Assembly (NCBI GenBank): GCA_030427245.1
Contig: JAUHXA010000018.1
Location: forward strand, 40,777-104,776
From: Bacteroidia bacterium
Lineage (GTDB): Bacteria; Bacteroidota; Bacteroidia; Chitinophagales; UBA2359
Length of the DNA stretch: 64,000 bases
Direction: 5' to 3'
Positions 36,293 through 46,310 of the stretch are shown piece after piece. The notes under the pieces were generated by a model. The model did no database searches, had not been told where the DNA came from, and worked only from the letters and a program-made list of their open reading frames with translations. Position numbers and translations under genes: made by a program. The number at the start of each line of letters is the position of its first letter. The stretch's first letter is position 1.

Positions 36293-37819
36293 CTAAATCG
36301 AACCATTTGCTGAGAAAAACTCAATCAAATCACTCGCCAGAATATTTCCCTTCAAATTGGCTGCAATATCGCCTGCTTGTCCATGTAGATACACGCCCAA
36401 AATAGCCGCTTCTTTGGAGGAATAACCCTGTGCTACAAATCCTGCAATAATACCCGTCAAGACATCGCCACTTCCCGCTGTTCCCATAGCAGGGTTTCCA
36501 GTCGAATTGAAGTAAATCGAGCCATTAGAGCAAGCGATTGCAGTATGTGCGCCTTTGACAAGCAAGACAATGCCGTATTTTTGTGCTATTCCTCTTTGCT
36601 TCTCTAATCTTTCAAAATCGTTTTTCGTTTGGCCCGCCAATCGCTCAAATTCTTTGGGATGAGGAGTCAAAATACTGCCTTTCGGAACATATTGAAGCCA
36701 ATCGTTTTGAGCGATGATGTTCAAAGCATCTGCATCTAAAACCAAAGCTTGTTTTGCCGTTTGTAGCAATTGAAGGAGTGCCTCTTGTGTACTTTGGCTT
36801 TGCCCAATTCCAGGCCCTATGGCTATGGCTTGGTACTTTGTTTTTTTAGAACTACTGGAATCCGAATTTTCTATGGAAGGAATTTTAGAAATACAGTAAT
36901 CATCCAAATCGGTCAAGCACATCACTTCGGGTACAGAAATTTGCAGAATATTATAGCCACATTTAGGGACATAAGCCGTCACCAAACCTGACCCTGCCTT
37001 CAATGTAGCCTTACTTGTCAAAACCGCTGCTCCAATTTTGCCGTAACTTCCCGCCAAAATCAAGGCATGACCACTTGTTCCCTTGTGACTGAATTTATCT
37101 TTGGGCTTTCTTATGGCAGCAATATCTTGGGCTTCGAGGTAATGGTAAGGTGTTGATGTTTTGGTTATGAAATCGGGATGCAAACCGATGTCAACCCAAT
37201 ACCATTCGCCTACATATTTGTGGTTTTGAGGTAGTAAAAAAGCCAATTTTGGAAATTGAAATGAAATGGTGTAATCCGCTTCAATCACGACACTTTCGCT
37301 TTGACGGTCTGCATACAAGCCCGAAGGAATGTCTACGGCTACCCTTTTGGCAGCAGAATCATTTATTTTTTGGATGATTTCGGCAGTGAATCCTGTAATC
37401 GGGCGACTCAAACCCGACCCAAAAATAGCATCAATAATCACATCCGTTTTACGGATTTTTGGAAAATCCTTTGAGGCAGGAAGATTCTTAACAGAAACAG
37501 GATCTTCTGTCTGCTTCTGCAATCTCTGCTCATTGAATCGAAAATCGTCCGAACTGTTGTCACTGAATCGAATGATGTGTACTTCAACTTTGTAAAGCAA
37601 ATTGTTCAACATTCGTGCGATACACAAACCATCTCCCCCATTGTTGCCGATTCCACAGAAAATGTGAATGGTTTGGTCATATTGAAAGGCAAATTTTTGT
37701 TCGAACCACTCGACAAATGCTTTAGAAGCTCGCTCCATCAAGTCAATAGAGGAAATCGGTTCGTGTTGAATCGTATAATTATCGGCTGCTCGAATCTGTT
37801 TGACATTGAAGATTTTCAT
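36293..37819 (-). CDS. nnr: Bifunctional NAD(P)H-hydrate epimerase and ADP-dependent dehydratase
   Basis: Repairs damaged nicotinamide cofactors. The N-terminal YjeF_N domain (residues about 1-220) has FCGIGNNGGDGLCIARML and VIDAIFGSGLSRPI for the epimerase. The C-terminal carbohydrate-kinase-like domain has GHALILAGSYGKIGAAVLTSKA, LDADALNI, LTPHPKEFERL and the NPAMGTAGSGDVLTGIIAGF ATP/ADP-binding end for the dehydratase. The ORF track starts at 37894, inside the upstream gene; the ATG at 37819 (MKIFNVKQIRAADNYT) matches the family and leaves a 10-bp gap. Confidence 0.94.
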   Translation of the reverse strand: MKIFNVKQIRAADNYTIQHEPISSIDLMERASKAFVEWFEQKFAFQYDQTIHIFCGIGNNGGDGLCIARMLNNLLYKVEVHIIRFSDNSSDDFRFNEQRLQKQTEDPVSVKNLPASKDFPKIRKTDVIIDAIFGSGLSRPITGFTAEIIQKINDSAAKRVAVDIPSGLYADRQSESVVIEADYTISFQFPKLAFLLPQNHKYVGEWYWVDIGLHPDFITKTSTPYHYLEAQDIAAIRKPKDKFSHKGTSGHALILAGSYGKIGAAVLTSKATLKAGSGLVTAYVPKCGYNILQISVPEVMCLTDLDDYCISKIPSIENSDSSSSKKTKYQAIAIGPGIGQSQSTQEALLQLLQTAKQALVLDADALNIIAQNDWLQYVPKGSILTPHPKEFERLAGQTKNDFERLEKQRGIAQKYGIVLLVKGAHTAIACSNGSIYFNSTGNPAMGTAGSGDVLTGIIAGFVAQGYSSKEAAILGVYLHGQAGDIAANLKGNILASDLIEFFSANGSI

Positions 37820-37829
37820 AGATTTTCTT

Positions 37830-39764
37830 TTACTGCAAACTTTGTAAATATTCTTGTGAAACATTAAAACCCAATGACTTCGCTTTTTGTGCATCCTGCA
37901 ATGCTTGTGCCTTGTTCCCCATTTTTAGATAGGATTCAGAACGTTTGATATATGCTTGTCCATTTTGAGGGCTCAACTGCAAAGTCCTATTGAAGTCTTG
38001 TAGGGCGGCTTGATTTTGCTGCAAATTTTGATAGGCAATTCCTCTGTACAAATATGCCTTTGCATCACTTGGACGTAGCTGAATGTGCTGTGTGAAAAAT
38101 GGAATAGAGGCTTGAAAATTTTGTTCTATGCTCAACAAAATAGCTTTATTCAGCACCGCATCTGCATTATCGGGATTGATAGACAGTGCTTTCTCAGTTG
38201 CTTCAAGGCTTTTGCTATATTCTTGCTGCTGAAAATAAACTCCTCCAATGTTGATGTAGGGGCGTTCATCTTTCGCATTTATCGAAATTGCCAATTGTGA
38301 ATCGGCCAAAGACTTGTCGAATTCTCCAATTTTTCGGTAAAGATTGCCTCTACCTATCAAAGCATCAAAATATTTGGGATTCAATTCCAGTGCTTTATTG
38401 AAGTCTGTAAGTGCTTTGTCCAATTTTTCTAATTCATTGAAGTAAGCGCCTCGATTATTGAGAGCAACCACCGAATGAGGATATTTTTGAATTGCATCTG
38501 TCCAAATCACCTCATCGTTTTTCCAAATTTTGGTACGCTCAAAAGTCAAAGCCGATAAGACTACAATGTATAAGGTTGCAATAATTGCAGCGATGGTTTT
38601 TGTTCGAGTTTGCATCAATCTATCAAAACCATAACCCAAAATGATGAAAATTCCAATGTAGGGAATATAGGTGTATCGGTCTGCCATGATTGCTGAACCT
38701 ACCGTAAGGACTTGCAATACCAATAGGATGTTGATAATAAAAAATGCCATTCCCAAAGCTACAACTTTTGTATATCTCCAAGAGTACCAAATCCCTGCGA
38801 TTAGAACCGATGCTGCAATGGGCATGATTTGAAAAATGGTTGGTAGTGATGTCGCTGAATTGGGGTAAGGGTAAAAAGCAGACAGCTTGAAGGGTAATAA
38901 GGCTTTGACAACATACATTACGAATCCATAAGAGACATACACAATTTTTTGGAAGAAAGTAAAAGTATCTATTGCTCCAATGGCTTTTGGAGATTGGGTA
39001 TATATGGTTACTATTCCCATGATAAGTGAAACAATGAAAAAGGGAATTTTTGGGGTGATGATTTTTTGCCAATTCCAGCGTTTTTTGTCGCTACTGCTTT
39101 GTTGATACCTCCAATAATCCAAAAGCATCAACACAACAGGAAAAACAACGGCAGCAGGCTTGGACAAAACCGAAAGCAAAAACCAAAGAAATGTCCATCC
39201 ATACAAACCTTGCTCTCGTTTGACCCGATATTGAAGGTAGGAAATCAAGCCCAGCAAAAAGAAAAAGGCATATAAAACGTCTTTTCGTTCTGCTATCCAT
39301 GCCACCGATTCTACGTGCATAGGGTGAATACCAAACAAAATAGCCGCCACAAATGCGACCCATTTTTTGCCCTTGCTCAACAACCAAACAAAGTAAAACA
39401 CCAGACCAACATTCAATACATGAAGCAGTAGGTTAACCAAATGATAACCAAAAGCATCTGCACCCGAAAGTTGATAATTGAGAAATAAAGACAGCATGGT
39501 AATGGGATGGTAATTCCCTGCAATGGGCTGCGAAAAAATAGCTTTTAGATTGGCGACACTCCACTGAAAGAGCATGGGGTTTTCGGTGACATAGAGGTTG
39601 TCATCCCAATTCGTGAAGCCATTTTGGAGACTTGGCAAAAAGGCAATAAAGGTAGATATAACGGCTAAAAGCATCCATTTGTTAATCTGTATATTTTGCC
39701 ACCAAGGCTTTGAAGACTTGTGTTTTGGTTTGGTTTGGATGTTTTTTTTTCGTTGGGTTGCCAT
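37830..39764 (-). CDS. TMTC-like membrane glycosyltransferase-TPR protein
   Basis: The N-terminal two thirds (residues about 30-415) has about ten membrane helices with the PMT/TMTC-type NGFTNWDDNLYVTENP loop (candidate catalytic DD) and the diagnostic GIHPMHVESVAWIAERKDVLYAFFFL. The C-terminal part has five or six tetratricopeptide repeats (KALTDFNKALELNPKYFDALIGRGNLY and similar). Eukaryotic TMTCs O-mannosylate cadherins; bacterial relatives are uncharacterised, so protein O-glycosylation is an inference. It sits between the App1-like gene (20 bp) and nnr (10 bp) in one probable operon. Confidence 0.8.
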   Translation of the reverse strand: MATQRKKNIQTKPKHKSSKPWWQNIQINKWMLLAVISTFIAFLPSLQNGFTNWDDNLYVTENPMLFQWSVANLKAIFSQPIAGNYHPITMLSLFLNYQLSGADAFGYHLVNLLLHVLNVGLVFYFVWLLSKGKKWVAFVAAILFGIHPMHVESVAWIAERKDVLYAFFFLLGLISYLQYRVKREQGLYGWTFLWFLLSVLSKPAAVVFPVVLMLLDYWRYQQSSSDKKRWNWQKIITPKIPFFIVSLIMGIVTIYTQSPKAIGAIDTFTFFQKIVYVSYGFVMYVVKALLPFKLSAFYPYPNSATSLPTIFQIMPIAASVLIAGIWYSWRYTKVVALGMAFFIINILLVLQVLTVGSAIMADRYTYIPYIGIFIILGYGFDRLMQTRTKTIAAIIATLYIVVLSALTFERTKIWKNDEVIWTDAIQKYPHSVVALNNRGAYFNELEKLDKALTDFNKALELNPKYFDALIGRGNLYRKIGEFDKSLADSQLAISINAKDERPYINIGGVYFQQQEYSKSLEATEKALSINPDNADAVLNKAILLSIEQNFQASIPFFTQHIQLRPSDAKAYLYRGIAYQNLQQNQAALQDFNRTLQLSPQNGQAYIKRSESYLKMGNKAQALQDAQKAKSLGFNVSQEYLQSLQ

Positions 39765-39784
39765 TCCGTAAAAATACTATAAAA

Positions 39785-40939
39785 TCAATCTTCGTCAAAC
39801 CAATCTTCCAACAAGCTGAGGGGTTCGTCCATGCTCTGTTTCACCTTCAATAGCCATCCAGGAGTAATAAGGCGATGTTTCATGGCGTGCTGGGCGGCCT
39901 CAAAACTATCGTCAAATAAGAAGACGGGAACTTCCTCTTCCTGTTCCGCAAGTGCAATAACCCGTTCATTTCGTTTGCGGTCCTCTACTTTTCGGATGTA
40001 AATAGCTGCAATTCGATTGGGAAAAGCACGGGCGACTTCAAAGTAAATATCAAGGTCTTTTTCGCCACTGTCGCCAATCAAAATAAATTGAAGGGAAGGA
40101 TAACTCAGCAAAATTCGGAGTACTTCGTTGTGTTTGTGGGTTTTGTATTTTCTTGCATCCTCATTTTTATGTATTCCAAAATCTCGCAAGAAAATTGGGC
40201 CTTTGGGGATGTCGTTGTGATCCAAAAATTCTTCCAATAAGTCATACAAGTTCCAAGGACTGTTGGAGACATAGAATATGGGATTGTTTTGTTCGCCATC
40301 TCTCCCCTTTCGCAATGCCCAGTAAAATGCTGCGACCCCTTTGAAGGCAAGACGGGAATAAGCATTCTTGAAGAAGGTATGGTACAACATTCGGCTTTTG
40401 GAGACGACATCTGTTTTGATAACGGTATCGTCCATGTCGCTGATAATGCCAAATTGGGTATCGGGAATAGGAGTAAGAATTTCGCCAGTTGTCACTATTG
40501 TACCATCAAAAGGAACTGGTGCATCCAACAATTCTATTTTGAGAGGCTGCCACAGGGTTTTGTGAATAGAAGGAGTCGGGAGTTCGGTGTTGAGAATGTA
40601 ATAGCCTTCTTCATCGGTTGTGAGATCAAATGTATGTTCGTCGAAACTCACTTGAACATGAGCATTTGGGATTTCGTCGCTTTCAAAGCGTTTGTAAACA
40701 TTCACAAAATTTTTCCATTTTCCATCCTCCAAATTCGGTACAATCTCAGGGTTTTCAAGGACACGACCTCTGCAATACAAACGCTTACCATTGCAGTAGC
40801 CTCGATAAGGGACAACTTGCAGTTCTCCAATACTTCTGTTGCGAGTTCCAATATTCAATTTTAATTCATCAAAACGAACTTCGATTTGTTCTAATTTTTT
40901 CCAGAGATGATCTTTCCAAGTGGTCATAGGGAATAACAA
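39785..40939 (-). CDS. App1 family (DUF2183) phosphatase
   Basis: App1 enzymes dephosphorylate phosphatidate or related lipids in a HAD-like fold. The catalytic motif FGIISDMDDTVIKTDV (DxDxT) is at about residue 168, and YVSNSPWNLYDLLEEFLDHN and FILIGDSGEKDLDIY match motifs II and III/IV. Residues about 45-150 form a beta-rich lead domain. The first of three closely spaced minus-strand genes. An alternative ATG is at 40927. A lipid phosphatase near dgkA would be consistent with phosphatidate turnover, but the link is only positional. Confidence 0.87.
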   Translation of the reverse strand: MLFPMTTWKDHLWKKLEQIEVRFDELKLNIGTRNRSIGELQVVPYRGYCNGKRLYCRGRVLENPEIVPNLEDGKWKNFVNVYKRFESDEIPNAHVQVSFDEHTFDLTTDEEGYYILNTELPTPSIHKTLWQPLKIELLDAPVPFDGTIVTTGEILTPIPDTQFGIISDMDDTVIKTDVVSKSRMLYHTFFKNAYSRLAFKGVAAFYWALRKGRDGEQNNPIFYVSNSPWNLYDLLEEFLDHNDIPKGPIFLRDFGIHKNEDARKYKTHKHNEVLRILLSYPSLQFILIGDSGEKDLDIYFEVARAFPNRIAAIYIRKVEDRKRNERVIALAEQEEEVPVFLFDDSFEAAQHAMKHRLITPGWLLKVKQSMDEPLSLLEDWFDED

Positions 40940-41010
40940 TAGTGAATGAAAAGTGTACTATATGGTGAATGAAAGAACGCCTAAAATGTTCAGATATGTA
41001 AAAGGAAGGA

Positions 41011-41060
41011 TAAAAAGAAAACCCTCAAGGCGTTTTATTGAAAAAATGTCCTTGAGGGTT
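41011..41060 (-). terminator. Terminator of the tRNA operon
   Basis: On the minus strand an 11-bp stem AACCCTCAAGG with its complement is followed by TTTTCTTTTTA. It lies just downstream of the last tRNA-Gly. Confidence 0.85.
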
Positions 41061-41094
41061 GAGAAATAAAATAGAGAGTAATCATCAAAATCAG

Positions 41095-41167
41095 AGCGAA
41101 AGACGAGATTCGAACTCGCGACCCCAACCTTGGCAAGGTTGTGCTCTACCAGCTGAGCTACTTTCGC
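41095..41167 (-). tRNA. tRNA-Gly (GCC)
   Basis: On the minus strand the 73-nt sequence folds as a full cloverleaf: acceptor GCGAAAG/CTTTCGC, D arm AGCTCAGCTGGTAGAGC, anticodon stem CAACC/GGTTG with loop TTGCCAA (anticodon GCC), T arm with GTTCGAATC, and discriminator T. CCA is not encoded. It is identical to the copy at 41365. Confidence 0.97.
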
Positions 41168-41256
41168 TTGTTGTCATTAACAAACTTGACAAACATTCAC
41201 AAAGCAAAGATACCGCTTTATTCTCGAATTTATGCTTTGTATTCGTTTTTTCTTTG

Positions 41257-41342
41257 TGCCCCAGGTGGGACTCGAACCCACACGACCCGTAAAGGTCACA
41301 GGATTTTAAGTCCTGCGTGTCTACCAATTCCACCACCAGGGC
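41257..41342 (-). tRNA. tRNA-Leu (UAA)
   Basis: An 86-nt class II tRNA on the minus strand. The anticodon stem CAGGA/TCCTG has loop CTTAAAA with anticodon TAA, and a long variable arm follows (GTGACCTTTACGGGTC). T-loop GTTCGAGTC and acceptor GCCCTGG/CTGGGGC are intact, discriminator A. CCA is not encoded. Confidence 0.97.
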
Positions 41343-41364
41343 GACCATTTCTTATAAAGAACGG

Positions 41365-41437
41365 AGCGAAAGACGAGATTCGAACTCGCGACCCCAACCT
41401 TGGCAAGGTTGTGCTCTACCAGCTGAGCTACTTTCGC
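41365..41437 (-). tRNA. tRNA-Gly (GCC), second identical copy
   Basis: Same 73-nt sequence and fold as the tRNA-Gly at 41095, lying first in the minus-strand Gly-Leu-Gly cluster. A recent duplication around the tRNA-Leu is the simplest reading. Confidence 0.97.
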
Positions 41438-41737
41438 TTTTTATTGAGAAAAAATGCCAATCTCTCAATTGGGCTGCAAATATAAAACAATTCACAAAAC
41501 AGAAAGAAGAATTGTTCAATATTTTTTTTTCATTGTAAAAAAATCTATCGCTTAAACAGGGGCAAGAATGATTTAGTTCCGCTGTGATTCAATATTTTAT
41601 CACAGATTTCGCAGATATTTCAGATGTCACAGATAAACAATCGTTTGGATAGTTGGAATATAAAAAACATAAAATATTGATAAACAAAATTTTATGTTAA
41701 GAACTGCGAAATATAAGCTTATTGACCAAAAAACTCT
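41438..41737. other. Intergenic region upstream of the tRNA cluster
   Basis: About 300 bp without a credible gene. A small stem CTGTGAT/ATCACAG at about 41580-41605 is the only structure I see; the promoter of the tRNA cluster should lie near 41440-41500. Confidence 0.4.
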
Positions 41738-43411
41738 TTAAACAAGAATTGTCTGCGGAATCCCATCCAAAAGATAGGCATCATTGAAGTATTTTCGCAA
41801 AAAAATCATGGGATTTTCCCATAAGAATTTGCGAATATAATGGGTTGGAGTTTTGTCAAAAACAAGCTCTTTGTACCTATTAATCTGCACATTATCAGAG
41901 TCGGGCATTGCTAAACGTTCTTCCCAATGTGCCACAAAGTCCGCCTCCATGTCCTTGAATCCTGCCGCATTTTCATACAAATCTACTGGATTGATCAAAC
42001 CTTCGTAATCACTCCCCAAACAGACATGATTCCATGCTTTTTCGCTTCCATAGGTGGCGATAATGTGTAGTAATTGATTGAAGATAACCGAGATACAAAC
42101 ACTCTTGGCCTTCATTTTTTCAGCTTTGTTTTTCTTCCATGCGTTGTAAGTGTCCATATCTGTTGTGAGTGCATCTGCGGGAAGTTTTTTACCCAATATT
42201 CGGCGTTCATCAATCATCAACCCAATCAATCCATCGCTGTTGATAATCGTGCGGATTTCGTCGTCAAAGAGATTGATGTCTCCCAAATTGAAGGTAGATT
42301 TTTTCTTATCTTTCTTTTTGGGTGGTTTCGTCTTTGCCTCCAAGATAGATTTTCTGCCGTTGACGCCTGCATGACTGCAAATAATCGGAATCGGCTGATC
42401 TTTGTATTTGGTTTGCAGAAGCTGATAGTAGTCTACTCGTGCCTGTGCGCTTAGATGCTTGACATCTATCAAAATGCTTCGGTATTTATTCCCTCCTTTT
42501 TGAAAACGCATCAACAGCAATTCCAATGCTTTTCTGCCAAAAGGAGTAATTCCCATTTCAAAATATTTTGTACCGTTTACCTTTCCTTTTTGGTGAAGTA
42601 GCCAACCTAAAGCGTTTATTGGGAACTCAAATGTTTGGGCATGTCCAGACAAATGATTGTAAAAATGGTGTGCAAAGGTGACGAAAAAAGGAGGATGTTG
42701 CCACTCTGTTTTCACCTTCAATATATTGGCTAAGAGTTGTTTTTGAAACTCTTTGAAGTATTTGGAATTTTTCTTTTTCTCCTCTTTTACCATATTCACT
42801 ACTTTGCCTTTTTTTGTCCGAATATCGTTGGCAAAAGAGTGTGCGCCTTCAATAGACAACACAATTGGGAACAGTTTTTTGTCGGTGCGATTTAAGGCTA
42901 TTTCCAATTCATTGTAACTGTTCACCAATTCAAACTCATGCCCTGTCTTTGGCGATTTACTTTTCGATTTCTCTAAATCACTAAGGTATTGGTATTCAGA
43001 CTCCAATTGTTGAAAGTATGACTGCTTCAAGCTCTGTAGTTCATTGATTCGAGTCACATCAAAGCCCGAAATATAAGCGATAAACTTGTCAAAGTTTAGA
43101 AAGTTGGTACCAAAAAGCCCTTCGTTTTCCTGTTTTTTTCCTCGTGTCACAAAACCTCTTTCGAGCGGATACAATGCCAAACACAAAGAACGTACCTTTC
43201 CTTCAATAGCGGCATCTAAATGTATTTGAGAGTTGAAGACGCTGCCTACATCAATTTTTACCTTTTTTAAAATTTCAAAAATTTTTACCTTTTCTTCCTC
43301 ATTTGGCTCTCGTAGTGTCCAAATATCTATATCGGGAATTTTTCCATTTTTGTCTTTGTCATTGAAGGGTTTGAAACTTGGATGGGCATGTAGGTCAAAG
43401 ATTGCAGACAT
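41738..43411 (-). CDS. Peptidase M19 (membrane dipeptidase)-like amidohydrolase
   Basis: A TIM-barrel metal-dependent dipeptidase family. The first metal motif FDLHAHPSFKP is at the very N terminus when translation starts at the ATG at 43411; the ORF-track start at 43510 adds 33 residues with no family match. Other family features are SIEGAHSF, FVTFAHHFYNHLSGH, IPIICSHAGVNG and CLGSDYEGLINP. At about 557 residues it is longer than typical M19 enzymes of about 400, mainly through Lys-rich insertions in the middle. It has no signal peptide, so it is probably cytoplasmic. Confidence 0.82.
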   Translation of the reverse strand: MSAIFDLHAHPSFKPFNDKDKNGKIPDIDIWTLREPNEEEKVKIFEILKKVKIDVGSVFNSQIHLDAAIEGKVRSLCLALYPLERGFVTRGKKQENEGLFGTNFLNFDKFIAYISGFDVTRINELQSLKQSYFQQLESEYQYLSDLEKSKSKSPKTGHEFELVNSYNELEIALNRTDKKLFPIVLSIEGAHSFANDIRTKKGKVVNMVKEEKKKNSKYFKEFQKQLLANILKVKTEWQHPPFFVTFAHHFYNHLSGHAQTFEFPINALGWLLHQKGKVNGTKYFEMGITPFGRKALELLLMRFQKGGNKYRSILIDVKHLSAQARVDYYQLLQTKYKDQPIPIICSHAGVNGRKSILEAKTKPPKKKDKKKSTFNLGDINLFDDEIRTIINSDGLIGLMIDERRILGKKLPADALTTDMDTYNAWKKNKAEKMKAKSVCISVIFNQLLHIIATYGSEKAWNHVCLGSDYEGLINPVDLYENAAGFKDMEADFVAHWEERLAMPDSDNVQINRYKELVFDKTPTHYIRKFLWENPMIFLRKYFNDAYLLDGIPQTILV

Positions 43412-43536
43412 AATTTGAGATTTGAAGATGTGCATGAAAAATATGTCTAAAGTAAAACATTTTTTTGAGACAAACAATAAGTCCTTTTTTTGCAAGTTTT
43501 GCTCTTCCATAGAATCACCGAGTTCTGCTTATCGCT

Positions 43537-46140
43537 ATGCCGATTAAAAAACAATGTCTATTTTTCCGATACAATTGTTTTATTTCGATATATTGCACCT
43601 TATTCTTTCTATTGAGCCAACAACCACCAAAATTATTGCAGACTTCTTTCTTCAAAATATCATTTTACCCTTGGGCCATTTGCATTCTATGTTTTTTTAG
43701 TTTGCAGACTATTGTGGCTCAAAATACTGATATAGAACTCCTTTCTGCTCCTCCAGAAGATAGTCTTAGGACTGAAATATCAGAGTACAATTTTGAGGAG
43801 AAAGATGAAAAAGGTAAAATAACTGTAATAGAATTGGACTACAATTTCCAAAAAGCTGCTATCAATCAGTATGTATATCATTTAGAAAATGAATCTTCTA
43901 AATTTGCCTTTCAAGATTTTTCGATAGATGATGTCCTTCAAAAAAGCACGCAAGAGGAAGGATTTGAGAAAGGATCAATACAAGCAGAAAATCATGGAAT
44001 CACCAAACACAGCTATTGGTATTTATTGAAGTTGAAGAATTTAAATGCCAAGCCATTGGAGTTGATGCTGGAAGTGGATTGGGCATTAATAGATGAAATA
44101 ATTTGTTATGAAGTAAGTGACAGCAATCAACTAGAAATACATTATGCGATTGGGAGAACAGAACAGCATGATAAATGGGAAGTACCCTTTCGAAATCCTG
44201 TATTGGAATTGGGTTTGGATGTCAAAGAAAGTAAAACCTACCTTATCAAACTTTCGAGCAAACGTTTCTTTATTACTCCTATCAACCTGTATACTGCCAA
44301 AGCTTTTGATCGCTACAAAGACAACAATTATCTGCTCATTGGCTTGTTTTATGGGATGATATTAGTGATGGTATTTTACCATTTGTTTCTCTATTTTTCG
44401 ATTGGTGACATTGCTTATTTATATTATACCTTTTATATCATCAGTTTTTTCCTCTTTCAGGCGAGTTTTGATGGCATGGCATTCCAATATTTTTACCCTT
44501 CCTCAACTGTATGGATTGACTATGCTTTAGATGTGTATATTTATTCTACTCTTTTGTTCTTTCTCATGTTTGTTCGCACCTACCTTCAGGTCAAGCAACA
44601 CTATGCACATTTGATTTTATTCTTCAATGGCTTGATACTTTCTATTTTTGTAATTGGAGTATTGTCTCTTACCTTCGATTACAAGGTTAGATTTTGTATC
44701 CAAGAATTAGCTTTTGTATTGACAGCCATATTGATGATTTATACAGGCGTGCATTATTTCCGTCACAAAGAACTTCCTGTTCGGTACTATTTCTTGGCTA
44801 TCATTCCTTTGTTTTTAGGAACTATTTGGTTGTTGTTGATGCTAAATGATTTGATAGCACATGATTTTTTTAGCCAACACTTGTATCAAATCGGTTTTGG
44901 GATAGAATTATTATTAACTTCTTTGAACTTAGGCGAACGATTCAATTTGGTAAAAGCAGAAAAAGAGACCGCCGAAGCAAAGCAGAAAATTTCGGAAAAA
45001 ATCGTCAATCTCACCAGTAGTTTTAGTGCCAATGTAGAACTGAAAACGGCCTGTCAAGCACTTGCTGAAAATGTAACTACATTTATTCAGTTTGATGCTT
45101 TGTTTATTCTTTTAAAACAAACAGACGGTAAAGACTTTCACCTCCCCTATCAAATCAATGAAGAAGAATTGGTAGGAGATGAATTATTGGAGAAAGTTCA
45201 AAATTTGGTTACTTTTAATGAGTATGAATCCGTTGAAGTAATCAATAATATCAGCAATGATATCCAACAAACATTGATTTTTCCGTTGAGTTTCAAAGAA
45301 CAAACTGGAGGATATGTGATTTGCTTCAATAAGGCGGGAGATGCGGTTCCTTCTCAAACGGCTTTAGAAATTTGTGCCAATGTCATTGCCCAAAGTAGTG
45401 TTGCCCTTCAACGGGCGGATCTTTGGACTCAATTGAAGGAAAGTCGGGCAAAATTTGAGTCTTTAAGAGAAGAGTTGGATCAATTTACTTACATGGTTTC
45501 TCACGATCTGAGAGAACCTTTGCGTACAATTGCGAGTTTTATTAAAGTATTGGATAAACACTATGGTAAAAAAATAGATGATGCGGGCAATGAACTGATG
45601 CACTATGTCAGCAATGGTGCTATGCGAATGCAACTGATGATTGATAGTTTATTGAAGTATGCTCGACTTAGCAAGGAAGTAACTTTGAAAAAAATGCCTA
45701 TCCAAAGTGCAATTGACCAAGCAATTTCCAACTTGAGCCAACGTATTCACGAACATCATGCCCGAATAGAAGTTAATGTGTCTCACGAAGTATTTGGTAA
45801 TGAACAACAGTTGATACAATTGTTTCAAAACCTTATCAGTAATGCGATTAAGTATCAGCGAGAAGATATACTACCTGTGATTCTCATTGACGAAAAAGTA
45901 AAGGATGGAAGAGTAATCATTGAAGTAGCAGACAATGGTGTGGGGATTGCTCCTGAAAATTATGATAGAATATTTGAGATTTTCAGCAGATTGGAAAATA
46001 AATATTCGACCGATAGTGCTGGCATTGGCTTATCTATTTGCAAAAAAATAATGGACAATCACGAAGGGAAAATTTGGCTGGAATCTACGATGAACCAAGG
46101 AACCAGTTTTTTTCTTTCTTTTAAAAATGGTAGTTTGTAA
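43537..46140 (+). CDS. 7TMR-DISM sensor histidine kinase with GAF-like region
   Basis: A membrane sensor kinase. A signal segment (YPWAICILCFFSLQTIVAQ) leads to an extracytoplasmic 7TMR-DISM_2 beta domain (YWYLLKLKNLNAKPLELMLEVDW), seven membrane helices (about residues 265-470), a GAF-like region (FSANVELKTACQALAENVTTF onwards), then HisKA with FTYMVSHDLREPLR (phosphorylated His about 656) and HATPase_c with NLISNAIKYQ, VADNGVGIAPEN and SAGIGLSICKKI. No receiver domain is fused; the lone response regulator at 47184 is a possible partner. Signals of this family include carbohydrates and other small ligands. Confidence 0.92.
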   Translation: MPIKKQCLFFRYNCFISIYCTLFFLLSQQPPKLLQTSFFKISFYPWAICILCFFSLQTIVAQNTDIELLSAPPEDSLRTEISEYNFEEKDEKGKITVIELDYNFQKAAINQYVYHLENESSKFAFQDFSIDDVLQKSTQEEGFEKGSIQAENHGITKHSYWYLLKLKNLNAKPLELMLEVDWALIDEIICYEVSDSNQLEIHYAIGRTEQHDKWEVPFRNPVLELGLDVKESKTYLIKLSSKRFFITPINLYTAKAFDRYKDNNYLLIGLFYGMILVMVFYHLFLYFSIGDIAYLYYTFYIISFFLFQASFDGMAFQYFYPSSTVWIDYALDVYIYSTLLFFLMFVRTYLQVKQHYAHLILFFNGLILSIFVIGVLSLTFDYKVRFCIQELAFVLTAILMIYTGVHYFRHKELPVRYYFLAIIPLFLGTIWLLLMLNDLIAHDFFSQHLYQIGFGIELLLTSLNLGERFNLVKAEKETAEAKQKISEKIVNLTSSFSANVELKTACQALAENVTTFIQFDALFILLKQTDGKDFHLPYQINEEELVGDELLEKVQNLVTFNEYESVEVINNISNDIQQTLIFPLSFKEQTGGYVICFNKAGDAVPSQTALEICANVIAQSSVALQRADLWTQLKESRAKFESLREELDQFTYMVSHDLREPLRTIASFIKVLDKHYGKKIDDAGNELMHYVSNGAMRMQLMIDSLLKYARLSKEVTLKKMPIQSAIDQAISNLSQRIHEHHARIEVNVSHEVFGNEQQLIQLFQNLISNAIKYQREDILPVILIDEKVKDGRVIIEVADNGVGIAPENYDRIFEIFSRLENKYSTDSAGIGLSICKKIMDNHEGKIWLESTMNQGTSFFLSFKNGSL

Positions 46141-46310
46141 TCTATTTTGGACTAAAGATGTGAGAAACATGATGTAGAATATAAAAAACTTAATTATCAA
46201 TCGCTTACTCATTTTACCTTCAATCACAAATTATCATTTTATTAACAACTCACGTTCTTGCTTAATAGTCTAAAGTTAACAAAACAATACAGCCATACAA
46301 CAATAAAGCA

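Noticed and set aside
41059-41538. Plus- and minus-strand ORFs at 41059-41292, 41091-41348, 41141-41485 and 41317-41538
   Set aside because: They are translations of the tRNA genes (the familiar RRDSNSRP-type spurious peptide) and have no protein support.
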